DNA from: Proluteimonas luteida
Lineage (GTDB): Bacteria > Pseudomonadota > Gammaproteobacteria > Xanthomonadales > Xanthomonadaceae
Assembly (NCBI RefSeq): GCF_021191695.1
Contig: NZ_JAIWPT010000002.1
Coordinates: 62,001 to 126,000 of the forward strand
Direction: 5' to 3'
Length of the DNA stretch: 64,000 bases
Translations under genes and position numbers: made by a program
Shown here: piece by piece, positions 30,668-39,387 of the stretch
Position numbering within the stretch: the stretch's first letter is position 1
Layout of the letters: each line of letters starts with the position of its first letter
The notes under the pieces: generated by a model
The model's database searches: none
The model's input: the letters and a program-made list of their open reading frames with translations, nothing else
What the model was told of the DNA's origin: nothing

Positions 30668-31155
30668 GGCAGTTCGTCCAACGGTGCGTCCAATACTCTG
30701 TCGAGCAGATTGCTCATTTCGATGGCGACGATCGCCGCTTCCTCGCCCTTGTTGCCGTGGCTGCCGCCGGCGCGCTTCTCCGCGTCGGCATAGTCCTCGA
30801 CCGCGAGCACGCCGTTGGCCACCGGCACGCCGGTGTCCAGCGCCACCCGCATCAGCGCATCGCTGCAGCCGTCGGCGACCTGCTCGTAATGCCGCGTGTC
30901 GCCGCGCACGACGCAGCCCAGCGCGAGGATCGCGGCATGGCGGCCGGCGCGTGCGACATGGCCGCAGACCAGCGGAATCTCCCATGCGCCCGGCACCCGG
31001 ATCACGTCGACGGCGTCCTCGGCGACGCCGTGGTCGCTGAACGCCTTGCGCGCACCGGCGACCAGGGTGTCGGTGATGCGCGGGTTCCAGCGGCTGGCGA
31101 TGATCGCGAAGCGCGCATTGTCGGGCGCACGCAGGTCGCCTTCGAAGTGGCTCAT
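30664..31155 (-). CDS. ribH: 6,7-dimethyl-8-ribityllumazine synthase
   Basis: Penultimate riboflavin enzyme; it joins the ribityl-pyrimidine to dihydroxybutanone phosphate. 163 aa from ATG 31155; the longer frame to 31212 lacks family similarity. It shows [17 protein letters not shown], the VPGAWEIPL loop, [12 protein letters not shown] with the catalytic His, and PVANGVLAV. The usual upstream gene ribBA is 11 kb away because the bcs operon lies between, so its transcription must start in the gap 31156-31458 or inside bcsC. Confidence 0.97.
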   Translation of the reverse strand: MSHFEGDLRAPDNARFAIIASRWNPRITDTLVAGARKAFSDHGVAEDAVDVIRVPGAWEIPLVCGHVARAGRHAAILALGCVVRGDTRHYEQVADGCSDALMRVALDTGVPVANGVLAVEDYADAEKRAGGSHGNKGEEAAIVAIEMSNLLDRVLDAPLDELP

Positions 31156-31458
31156 GAAGCACCAGTGCAGACCGGGGCCCGCCAGTTTAGCGTGCGCCAC
31201 TGCGCGCGGCACGCGGCAAGGGGTTTCCGCGGTTCTTCCCCCATGCGCAGGCTGCCCCGCGCGGCCGACGCGTGTGGCGTCCGGGCTCGCGAGTCGCGGC
31301 GTCGGGGGCGTGGCCCCGACCTGCCGCTGCGATCCGTGTGGTGGCGGGCCGGGACCCGCCCGACGTCCCCACCCCGGTTCGGTTCGGTACCGCGGAAGGT
31401 GCCCGTCCGCAGCCGGTCGTCACGAGCGTAACGAGGGACCTGCTTGGCGTCGGCAACC
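31156..31458. other. bcsC-ribH intergenic region
   Basis: 303 bp with no gene. It holds one unit of the GTCGGGGGCG repeat (31254-31323). This is one edge of the inserted cellulose operon. I see no clear promoter for ribH. Confidence 0.5.
31254..31323. repeat. GTAGGTCGGGGC-type repeat, one unit
   Basis: The unit runs from GCTGCCCCGCGCGGCCGACG to GTCGGGGGCGTGGCCCCGAC with the same spacing as the copy at 25181-25261. Confidence 0.7.
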
Positions 31459-34400
31459 TCATTCGCCGTCGGCGTAGGGCGTGCGCAGCGGTTGCGGCTG
31501 CCGGCCCAGCGTGCCGCCGAAGGAATCGAGCAGGAAGCGCAGGTACAGGTTGGTGTTGAACTGGCGATAGTCGCGCGCGTTGTTGAACTCGAGGCGGCCG
31601 CCGAGGAACAGTTGTGGCGACAGCTGCCATTCGCTCGCACCGGTCAGGTTGTAGGACACGCCGGTCTTCGTCTGGCCGGGGAACACCGGTTCGAAGTACT
31701 CGCTGGTCAGGCCCAGCAGCGCGGCCAGCGAGGCGGCGTCGTAGGCCGCCTGCTGCAGGTCGGGTCGGGTCGGAAAGTAGGGCGTGGGGTCCTCCTTGAA
31801 GTGCTGGACGCCGATGCTGGCGTCGACCCCCCAGGTCAGGCGACGGTTGCCGGTGCGGCCGTTCCAGCGCACCGGAAAGCCCACTTCCACGTATTCCTGT
31901 GGGCTGAAGTAGCCGCCGTGGCCGAAGGTGAAGCCGCGCAGGTTGGTGTCGTAGCGCAGCGCGGTGAGGTTGAGACCGGCGGTCAGCGACTGGTTCTGGG
32001 TCTCCAGCGCATGCACGTACATGCCCAGTCCCAGTTCCTGGTGTTCGTTGTCGGCCACGTTCTCGCCCTCCAGCCGATACCAGGCCAGGTTGCCGTAGCC
32101 GCCGATCAGTCCGTTGTCGAGCGTCGCCGAGAGCTTGCCGCCGGTGGCGGTCACTCCACCCCAGCCGATACCCGTGCGCGGGTCCTCGGTGCCCGAGAAT
32201 GACAGCAGGCTGTCGGTCACCGGGCGGCGCGAGGCCTCGGCCGACCAGGTCAGCAGTTCGCCGGCCTGGCCGCGGTAGCCCACGCCGCCGACGATGCTGG
32301 TTTCGCGGAATCCCAGCGGCGAGGTGCCGATGTCCGCGCGCAGGCCGCCGATCTCGTAGCCGATCGACACGCCCGCACCGGTCGCGCTCTGGTCGATCCG
32401 GCGCGAGCTGGCGCCGGTCGCCGCCAGCGAGTACAGCGCGGTCGAGAACCCGGTCGGAGTCTGCGCCGTCGCCACGCTGCTGTCCGACAGCGCCTTGAGC
32501 GCCGCCAGGTCGCCGGCCGACATGTCCTCGGTCATCGCCGGGTTGTTGAGCACGGCGGTGGCGATCGTGCCGATGGTCGTGTTCGCCGCCTCGATGTCGA
32601 GCAGGTAGGCGAACAGCGGCTGGCGGTAGATCGCCTCGCGGGTGTCGGCGTCGTTGCCGTACTCGGTATAGAGCCTGCTGTAGAGGCCGGTGCTGACCGC
32701 GTAGCGGTAGAACAGGTTGCGCGAGGCGTTGTTGTTGCCTTCGGTCGTCAGCAGCTGGAACAGGCTGCTGCCGATGTAGTCGTCGATGACGTTGCGGTCC
32801 GCGGCGAGGGCATCGGCCAGCGCGGCCTGTGGCCCGGCACCGAAGCGGCTGGCCGACGGATAGTCCGCGCCGAGCGTGCCGGCATCGAGGATGGTCGGCG
32901 TCACCGTGGCGCGCAGCTTGCCCTCGCCCAGTTGGAAGCGGCCTTCGAGCGGGACCGCGAGTTCGTCGAGCGCGCCGAGTCCGCCCTCGCCCGCGCGCGC
33001 GCGGTAGGCGGCGCCTGCGGCGAGGCTGCTGCTGGTTTCGCCGCGCAACTCGCGCAGTTCATCGAGGACCGGGTTGCCGCTGCCTCCCGGCGCCGGCAAT
33101 GGCGGCAGCAGCGGGGCCGATGCCACGTCCGGTCCAACGCCGGCGCGCGGCGCCGCCACCGCGGCACTGCGTTGCCCGGGAACCGGGTAGCTGGGAACAG
33201 CCGCGCCTGCCGTCACCGGTGCAGGCAGGCCGTCGTCGTCCACCAACGCAACCGGCGCTGCCGCCGCTGCGCCGGCGGGATGGGTCGACGGCAACGGCGC
33301 CCGGGTCGGCACGCGGGCCGGCAGCGGCGCCGCCGCCAGCTGGGCGGCAGCCGGCGGCATCTGCAGACCGTCGCCGCGGATCGCGCCTGCGCGCGCGCCC
33401 GGGCCGGTCAGGCCGGAGAAGGGATTGAAGGGGCGCCCACCCGCGCCTGCCAGTGCGGTACTGGCGATCGGATAGCCGCCCTCGAACTGGCCGCTCTCGC
33501 GGGCCTGGGCGGCCAGCGCGGCACGGAAATAGCGTTCGGCCTTGCGGTTGCGGCCGGCGGCACGATAGACCCGTCCGGCGGCGGCCAGCACCTCGGGCGA
33601 TTCCGGCGCCTGCGCCAGCGCGTGTTCGAGGTACTGCTCGGCGGTGCCGAGGTCGCGCATCGCCGCCGCGCTGCCTGCCGCCGCAAGCAGCGCATCGGTA
33701 TCGCCGGGCGCGAGCTGCAATTGCTGCTGGTACAGCGCAAGCGCCTGGGCGTGATCGCCTGCCGCGCTGTAGAGCCGCGCAAGCGCGGCAACATTGCCGG
33801 GGTCCTGCGGCCGTGCGGCGAGAATCGGTGCGAGCGCGTCGTACGCGCCTTCTAGGTTGCCCAGCTCGCGCAATGCGTCGACCTGGCGCAGGCTGTAGTC
33901 GGCCCGCAATCCCTCGTAGCGATCGGCCTGGGCGGCCGGCATCGGCGTGTCGCGCAGCTGCCGCAGCAGCGCGGAAAGTTCGGCGTCCTGGCCTGCGCGC
34001 AGCAGCACCGAAGCGAATTCGAGCCGGTCGTCCAGGGTCGGCGACGGGCCGTCGACCAGACGCCGGCCCAGCAGCAGTGCGCGCTGCTGGCTGCCGATGT
34101 CGGCATAGGCGCCGGCCAGTGCAGCGGCAACGGCCGGGCGCTGCAGGCCGTCGCCCAGCGCCGACTCGGCCCGTGCCAGCAGCAGCTGCGCTTCGCCTGC
34201 ACGGTTGCGCTGCATCAGCGTCCGCGCCTGTTCGCCCTGCAGATGGACCCAGGCGACATCGTGCAGCGCGGCCATTTCCGCATCGCGGGCACCGGCGGGA
34301 ATACGTTCCAGACTGGCATAGGCACCGGACCAGTCGCCGCGCTCCTGGGCATACAGGGCGTTGGCGAACAGGGCCTGCGGCGACTCGGCATCCAGCGCCA

Positions 34401-35937
34401 GCAGGCCCTCCATGATGCTGCGCGCCTGGTCCGGGCGTCCGTCGCGGCTGTACAGCCGCGCCAGTTCCAGACGGACCCAGGGGTCGCGCGGCTGGGCGAG
34501 CATGGCGTCCTCGAGCTCGATCCGGGCCACGGCGGTGTTGCCCTCGTCGAGCGCCTCCCGGGCACGCGCACGCGCGACCATTGCGCGCAGCGCATCCGCG
34601 CCGCCGGCCTGCGCCTGCTGCTCGGGGGTGAGTCTCGCGATCAACGCCGCGGCCTCGTCGGCCCGGCCCTGGCGTCCGTATAGTCCGGCGAGGCCCTGCA
34701 GCGCCGCCGCGTTGGAGGCATCGAGTTCGAGCGCGCGCCGGTAGTTGCGCTCGGCCGCAGCCGGGTCGCTGGCCACCTGCAGGTCGGCCAGCAGGGCATA
34801 GCCGGCCGGCTCGCGCGGCAGCAGTGCGACCACCTGCTGGACTTCGTCAAGCGTGTTGTCGCCCACATTGTCGCGGGCGGTCTGCAGCGTCAGCCAGTAG
34901 CGGGCGGTGTCGGCCGCCTGGCGCCATTTGGCATCCGCCGCCGCGGCCGGACGCAGCAGCTCGCGGGCCTCGGCGAAACGCTGCTGGCGCAGGCGCACGG
35001 TGCCGAGGCCGCCGCGCGCATCCGCATCGTTGGGCCGCGTGCGCAACACCTGCGCGAAACGCGACTCGGCCTGCGCCAGGTTTCCAGCATCCAGCGCGCG
35101 GAAGCCTTCGCCCAGCAGGCGCTGTTCCGGCGCGTCCTGGACGACGCGGCGCGCGGCTTGGCTGTGCAGTTCCGCAGCCTTGGCAGCGACTTCCGCGTCA
35201 TTGGCGTTGTGGTCGAGGAACGCCTGGTAGAGCGGTGCGTCGGCCGGCGCGGCATCGAGCCACAAGAGGGCCTGGCGCCAAGCGGCGGTCGCCGGCCGGC
35301 CCGTATCGGCGCGCCGGCTCAGCTCGCGCAACCGGGCGATGCCCTCGCGGCGGCTCGATTCGCGGTAGGTCATCACCTGGGCCAAGGCGAGCGCCGCCGC
35401 GGTGTCGGCCGGATCCCGGTCCACCAGCGCGCGGATGCCGTCGCGGGCACGCATCCAGCCATCACGGGTTCCGGCCAGCGCCTGGTAATACTCCAAGGCC
35501 AGGCTCGAGGGCGGGCCGCCGGAACCGAATGCCTTCTCGTAGGCGGCGACCGCCTCGGCATAGCGACCGGCCGAAGCGGCGCGCCTGGCGGCATTGAGGT
35601 CGTTGGTCGCGCCGCCTCCCATCGCGATGCGCAGGCGCGCGGTCTGCGGCGCGTCGGGATGCGCCGCCTGCAGCTGCTGCAGCCTGCGCTGCGCCTGGGC
35701 GCGGCGTCCCTGCGCGAGGTCGATCAGGCCCATGCCCAGCAAGGCGTCAGGTTGCCGCGGGTCCACCGCCAGCAGCTTGTTCCAGGTTTCGATCGCCAGA
35801 TCGTCGCGCCCCTGGTCGTGCCAGTAGTTGCCTTGGTTGATCAGCTGCTGGGTGGCGCTCGTGGACTGCGCCAGCGCCGGCGCGGCAAGCACCGACAGAC
35901 CGGCAAGGCAGATCGGTCTCAGCGATTTTCGGAACAT
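31459..35937 (-). CDS. bcsC: Cellulose synthase operon protein C, outer-membrane secretin with TPRs
   Basis: Exports the nascent glucan chain through periplasm and outer membrane. 1492 aa, longer than E. coli BcsC (1157). It has a signal peptide (1-23, ending APALA), then many TPR repeats to about residue 780, each with Ala-rich helical pairs. A long Pro/Ala-rich stretch follows (about 815-960), then a C-terminal BcsC-type beta barrel ending in aromatic strands (FNTNLYLRFLLDSFGG). The start lies 19 bp inside the bcsZ 3' end. Confidence 0.95.
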   Translation of the reverse strand: MFRKSLRPICLAGLSVLAAPALAQSTSATQQLINQGNYWHDQGRDDLAIETWNKLLAVDPRQPDALLGMGLIDLAQGRRAQAQRRLQQLQAAHPDAPQTARLRIAMGGGATNDLNAARRAASAGRYAEAVAAYEKAFGSGGPPSSLALEYYQALAGTRDGWMRARDGIRALVDRDPADTAAALALAQVMTYRESSRREGIARLRELSRRADTGRPATAAWRQALLWLDAAPADAPLYQAFLDHNANDAEVAAKAAELHSQAARRVVQDAPEQRLLGEGFRALDAGNLAQAESRFAQVLRTRPNDADARGGLGTVRLRQQRFAEARELLRPAAAADAKWRQAADTARYWLTLQTARDNVGDNTLDEVQQVVALLPREPAGYALLADLQVASDPAAAERNYRRALELDASNAAALQGLAGLYGRQGRADEAAALIARLTPEQQAQAGGADALRAMVARARAREALDEGNTAVARIELEDAMLAQPRDPWVRLELARLYSRDGRPDQARSIMEGLLALDAESPQALFANALYAQERGDWSGAYASLERIPAGARDAEMAALHDVAWVHLQGEQARTLMQRNRAGEAQLLLARAESALGDGLQRPAVAAALAGAYADIGSQQRALLLGRRLVDGPSPTLDDRLEFASVLLRAGQDAELSALLRQLRDTPMPAAQADRYEGLRADYSLRQVDALRELGNLEGAYDALAPILAARPQDPGNVAALARLYSAAGDHAQALALYQQQLQLAPGDTDALLAAAGSAAAMRDLGTAEQYLEHALAQAPESPEVLAAAGRVYRAAGRNRKAERYFRAALAAQARESGQFEGGYPIASTALAGAGGRPFNPFSGLTGPGARAGAIRGDGLQMPPAAAQLAAAPLPARVPTRAPLPSTHPAGAAAAAPVALVDDDGLPAPVTAGAAVPSYPVPGQRSAAVAAPRAGVGPDVASAPLLPPLPAPGGSGNPVLDELRELRGETSSSLAAGAAYRARAGEGGLGALDELAVPLEGRFQLGEGKLRATVTPTILDAGTLGADYPSASRFGAGPQAALADALAADRNVIDDYIGSSLFQLLTTEGNNNASRNLFYRYAVSTGLYSRLYTEYGNDADTREAIYRQPLFAYLLDIEAANTTIGTIATAVLNNPAMTEDMSAGDLAALKALSDSSVATAQTPTGFSTALYSLAATGASSRRIDQSATGAGVSIGYEIGGLRADIGTSPLGFRETSIVGGVGYRGQAGELLTWSAEASRRPVTDSLLSFSGTEDPRTGIGWGGVTATGGKLSATLDNGLIGGYGNLAWYRLEGENVADNEHQELGLGMYVHALETQNQSLTAGLNLTALRYDTNLRGFTFGHGGYFSPQEYVEVGFPVRWNGRTGNRRLTWGVDASIGVQHFKEDPTPYFPTRPDLQQAAYDAASLAALLGLTSEYFEPVFPGQTKTGVSYNLTGASEWQLSPQLFLGGRLEFNNARDYRQFNTNLYLRFLLDSFGGTLGRQPQPLRTPYADGE

Positions 35938-37082
35938 TTCGGACTCCAGGCGGGCTGCAGGCGCCCGTCTTCGGAAAAGCGGTAGCGACGATCCATCCAG
36001 CCCTTGCCGGCCAGCACCAGGCAGCGGTCGTAGTAGTGCAGCGCATCGGCCGCCGGTCCGGTCGGGATCAACGCTGCCTGGCGCCTGGCCAGGGCCGGCT
36101 CGCCCGACGCGACCAGATACGGCACCAGCGCAGCGGCAAAACCCGCCGGGGCCGGGCCGCTGGCAACGCCCTGCCGGGTATCGATCTTCTCGGCGAATGC
36201 GCCCTGCGCGGCGATCAGCCGTGCAGGGCCGGGGATGGCCGCGAGCAGCCGCTTGTGCAGCGGGTCGCGTGGACTGGTCATGCCCGCCCACAGGTAGACG
36301 CGGATGGCATCGTAGCTGCCGGTGGCCCCCTTGGTGGGCTCGGTGACGAAGCTCTGGCCATTCCACGCGACCCAGTCCGGCGCGAACCCGGCCGGCGCAC
36401 TGCCGGCGATCAACGCGACGCTGTTGTCGGCGAGCTGGCGCCATGGCCCACCCGGATCGACCGCGGCGAAACGCCTGAACACGAAAAGCGGCAAGTAGGA
36501 CGGGTTCAGCACCCAGCGGTCGGGCAGCACGAATCCCTGCACGCCCGGCAGCAGCATCAGGCCGAAGCCCGGCAGGTCGACGACCGCCAGGCGGCGGATC
36601 AGCGCCAGGATCTGCCGTCCGGCATCGACGAAGCCGGGCCGGCGCCACAGGCGTCCGGCCTCGATCAGCGCGTAGGCGATCCAAAGCTCGCCGTCCGAGG
36701 CCGTGTTTTCGTCGAGTATCCGCCAGCTGCCATCTTCCGCCCTGCCCCACAGCCACGCTGGCAGATGCAGGTCCGGCCGTCCGCGGCTGAGGTGCCGCCG
36801 GGTCCAGGCAAGGATCCGTTCGAACAGCGGCTGGTCGTTGTCCACCAGGGCGAAGAACAACGCGTAGGACTGCGACTCGGACGTGCTGCGCAGGTCCTCG
36901 TTGAAAAAATCGACGACCCGGCCATCCGCTTCGATATGCCGGCCGGCGAAAGCCTCCCATTCCGGCCAGCGCGAACAGGTGTCGTCTTCGGCGCAGGCCG
37001 GCAGTACCAGTGTCGCCAGTACCGACGCGGTCAGCGTGCGCAGTGCGCGGCGCCGTTGCGGATCATGCCTTGGACGCGCCAT
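35919..37082 (-). CDS. bcsZ: Periplasmic endo-1,4-beta-glucanase, glycoside hydrolase family 8
   Basis: Trims cellulose during export. 387 aa: an N-terminal signal with a twin-arginine stretch (RRRALRTL) and cleavage near PACAED, then a GH8 catalytic barrel. The motif ESQSYALFFAL carries the presumed acid Glu69 and ASDGELWIAYAL carries Asp130. Further repeats of the (alpha/alpha)6 barrel are visible (NPSYLPLFVFRRFA, SYDAIRVYLWAG). It lies 1 bp after bcsB and overlaps bcsC, so it is part of the operon. Confidence 0.94.
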   Translation of the reverse strand: MARPRHDPQRRRALRTLTASVLATLVLPACAEDDTCSRWPEWEAFAGRHIEADGRVVDFFNEDLRSTSESQSYALFFALVDNDQPLFERILAWTRRHLSRGRPDLHLPAWLWGRAEDGSWRILDENTASDGELWIAYALIEAGRLWRRPGFVDAGRQILALIRRLAVVDLPGFGLMLLPGVQGFVLPDRWVLNPSYLPLFVFRRFAAVDPGGPWRQLADNSVALIAGSAPAGFAPDWVAWNGQSFVTEPTKGATGSYDAIRVYLWAGMTSPRDPLHKRLLAAIPGPARLIAAQGAFAEKIDTRQGVASGPAPAGFAAALVPYLVASGEPALARRQAALIPTGPAADALHYYDRCLVLAGKGWMDRRYRFSEDGRLQPAWSPKCSENR

Positions 37083-37083
37083 C

Positions 37084-39387
37084 TCAGTCGGCCTCCCGTT
37101 CCCGGATCGCCGCCTGCCGGCGCAGCAGCCAGCCCAGCACCAGCGCCAGCAAACCGCAACCTGCCGCCACCGCCAGCGCAAGCCACAGCGGGTTGTTGGC
37201 GAAGAACCAGCGCGCCCTCACCAGTGGCGGAAGATGGCCGACATGGTAGGTCTGATTGCCCGCAAGGCTGCGGACTTTCTCGCCTTCGAGCAGGACCACG
37301 CTGCCTTGGAAGTCGCGCAGCCTGGCCGGATCCGACCAGGCCTCGAACAGCGCGCCGACGCGGGACGGCTCGTCCGCGAGGATCGCCACCACGCTACGCG
37401 AGGCCTGCAAAGGCGACTCGAAGCCCATCAGCACCACGTCGCCGGGGGCCGGCTGCACCACGACCTCGGCCGTGGTGGGCAGGTCGGTACGTCCCGCATC
37501 CGGTGACAGGAAGCCCGGGACGCGGCCGAGCAGCCAATCCGACAGCCGGAAGCGCCAGCGGCCGCCGTCGTCTCCGATCGGCAAGGCATCGGCCCACCGG
37601 GTGAACAGCGGCTGGTTGTGGCGCGAGCCGATGACCAGCAGATCGTGCCCGGCGAATTCGTCCACCTGCCGCGGCGCGATGATCCGCGTACGCAGCGCCG
37701 GATAGCCGGTCGAGGCACCCATCCGTCCCAGCAGCGTCAGGGCATTGCCGATGTCCATATCCACCGGCGACTCGGGCAGCACCAAAGCGGTTTCCGCCAG
37801 ATCGGCGAGCCGCGTGAACGGAAAACCGGCATTGCCGAACGCCGCGAGATTGGGCATGGCCATGTAGTGATGGAAGCCGCTCAGGTCGATGGACGAGTCG
37901 CCGTCGATGGCACCCGACACGTCGGCGAAGGTACTGGTACAGGCCTCGGCTTGCGGCCGGTCGAAATGGAAGTGGAAACGGAGCTGGCTGTTGGCGGAGA
38001 ACGGACCCGTGGGCAACAGCAGGTTCTGCCGGATCGGCATGCCGCCGCGCGGACCGAGGCTGTGGAGCCAGCGCATCGCGGGTGCCTGCGCGTACGGCCG
38101 GCCATCGAGCGGCAGCGTGGTCACGAAGGCGTCGTTGATGCTGATGTTGAGCCCGGAGCCGTCGTCGTTGCCAGGCAACGTATAGCGGTAGGCCAGCTTC
38201 AGTGGTATGCCGTCGCGCCGCCAGATGAACAGGTCGGGTGGCAACTGCAGTCCCACCCGGATCAGGTCCGGGCGATAGCCGCTGACATTCAGCGCGTCGG
38301 GCTGCGCCACCAGTTCGGAGAAGCGCACCGGACGGGTGCTGGAGATCCAGTTCGGGGCGTCATAGGGCTGGCGCGGCGCGGCCTCGGTGAACCCGTCGAT
38401 GGTCGCCACGCCGCCGGTCAGCGGGGTACCCAGCGCCAGTGCCATCGCGGCGATGCGCACTTCGGCATCGTCGCGTCCCGACACCAGCAGCAGCTTGCCG
38501 TAGGGATCGTTCGGGTTGGGGACCACCGCCAGGGTCGGGCCGGCCACTTCCGACAGCGCGATCCCCTGTGGCGGCTTGCGGGCGCTGGCGACCACCACCG
38601 CGTTGCCCTCGAGCGGAAGTTGGTTGAACGACGCGGGGAAGCGCGCGCCGCGATATCCGGCCAGCGCGCCGAACCATGACGACAGGATTCCGGCGGATTC
38701 GAGCAGCGATGCCTCGGGCGTATCGGCGAACACGAATGCAAGATCCAATGGCCGCACGTCCCGCGCGTCGAAGAACGGTACCGGCAGCAGCGACAGGTCG
38801 TCTGCCAGCGCCAGCGGCTGCCAGCCAAGTTCGAGGTAGCTGCTGCTGTCGATGTTCGCCCACAGGCTGGTGTGGTCGGGGTCCTCGCAGTCGCGGGTGT
38901 AGTGGCCGATCAACTGCAGGTTGATGCGGTTGTAGTCGATCACCAGCCTGGGATCGATGTCGATCCTGCGCTCCAGCACGCGGCCGGCGTCGCCGGCCGG
39001 GACCGGAAGGGTGGCCACCGTCACGTCGTTGACCGTCACGCGCAGATGGGACAGGTCCGGCAGCAGCGCGGGCGAATAGCTGTACTTCAGGTGCAAAGCG
39101 GCGCGGTCGACCATCTGGTCGGTGCGCACCGAGAACGGAATGCCGGCCGTGCCCTGGATGCCGCGCAGGGTGATCTCGTAGTCGATGCCCAGATCGCGCA
39201 GGGTCGAGCGCCGCTCCCGCTGCGCGACGGGCGGCGCCTCCGGCGTCGACTCGGCCGGCGCAGTGGCCTCCGCCGCCTCCTGGTCCTGCGCGTGGGCGGC
39301 CCCGAACAGCACCGTCACCGCGCACGCCGCGGCCATCAGCAGACACGTGTGTGACCGTGCGCGGCCACCGGAGAACTGGCACTTCAT
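37084..39387 (-). CDS. bcsB: Cellulose synthase regulatory subunit BcsB
   Basis: Periplasmic partner of BcsA that guides the glucan. 767 aa: signal peptide (1-33, ending AAHAQ), an acidic/Pro linker, two carbohydrate-binding/flavodoxin-like repeats (first with LRVTVNDVTVATLPVP, second with LNISINDAFVTTLPLD), and a C-terminal membrane anchor (about 735-757). The start overlaps the bcsA stop (ATGA). Confidence 0.96.
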   Translation of the reverse strand: MKCQFSGGRARSHTCLLMAAACAVTVLFGAAHAQDQEAAEATAPAESTPEAPPVAQRERRSTLRDLGIDYEITLRGIQGTAGIPFSVRTDQMVDRAALHLKYSYSPALLPDLSHLRVTVNDVTVATLPVPAGDAGRVLERRIDIDPRLVIDYNRINLQLIGHYTRDCEDPDHTSLWANIDSSSYLELGWQPLALADDLSLLPVPFFDARDVRPLDLAFVFADTPEASLLESAGILSSWFGALAGYRGARFPASFNQLPLEGNAVVVASARKPPQGIALSEVAGPTLAVVPNPNDPYGKLLLVSGRDDAEVRIAAMALALGTPLTGGVATIDGFTEAAPRQPYDAPNWISSTRPVRFSELVAQPDALNVSGYRPDLIRVGLQLPPDLFIWRRDGIPLKLAYRYTLPGNDDGSGLNISINDAFVTTLPLDGRPYAQAPAMRWLHSLGPRGGMPIRQNLLLPTGPFSANSQLRFHFHFDRPQAEACTSTFADVSGAIDGDSSIDLSGFHHYMAMPNLAAFGNAGFPFTRLADLAETALVLPESPVDMDIGNALTLLGRMGASTGYPALRTRIIAPRQVDEFAGHDLLVIGSRHNQPLFTRWADALPIGDDGGRWRFRLSDWLLGRVPGFLSPDAGRTDLPTTAEVVVQPAPGDVVLMGFESPLQASRSVVAILADEPSRVGALFEAWSDPARLRDFQGSVVLLEGEKVRSLAGNQTYHVGHLPPLVRARWFFANNPLWLALAVAAGCGLLALVLGWLLRRQAAIREREAD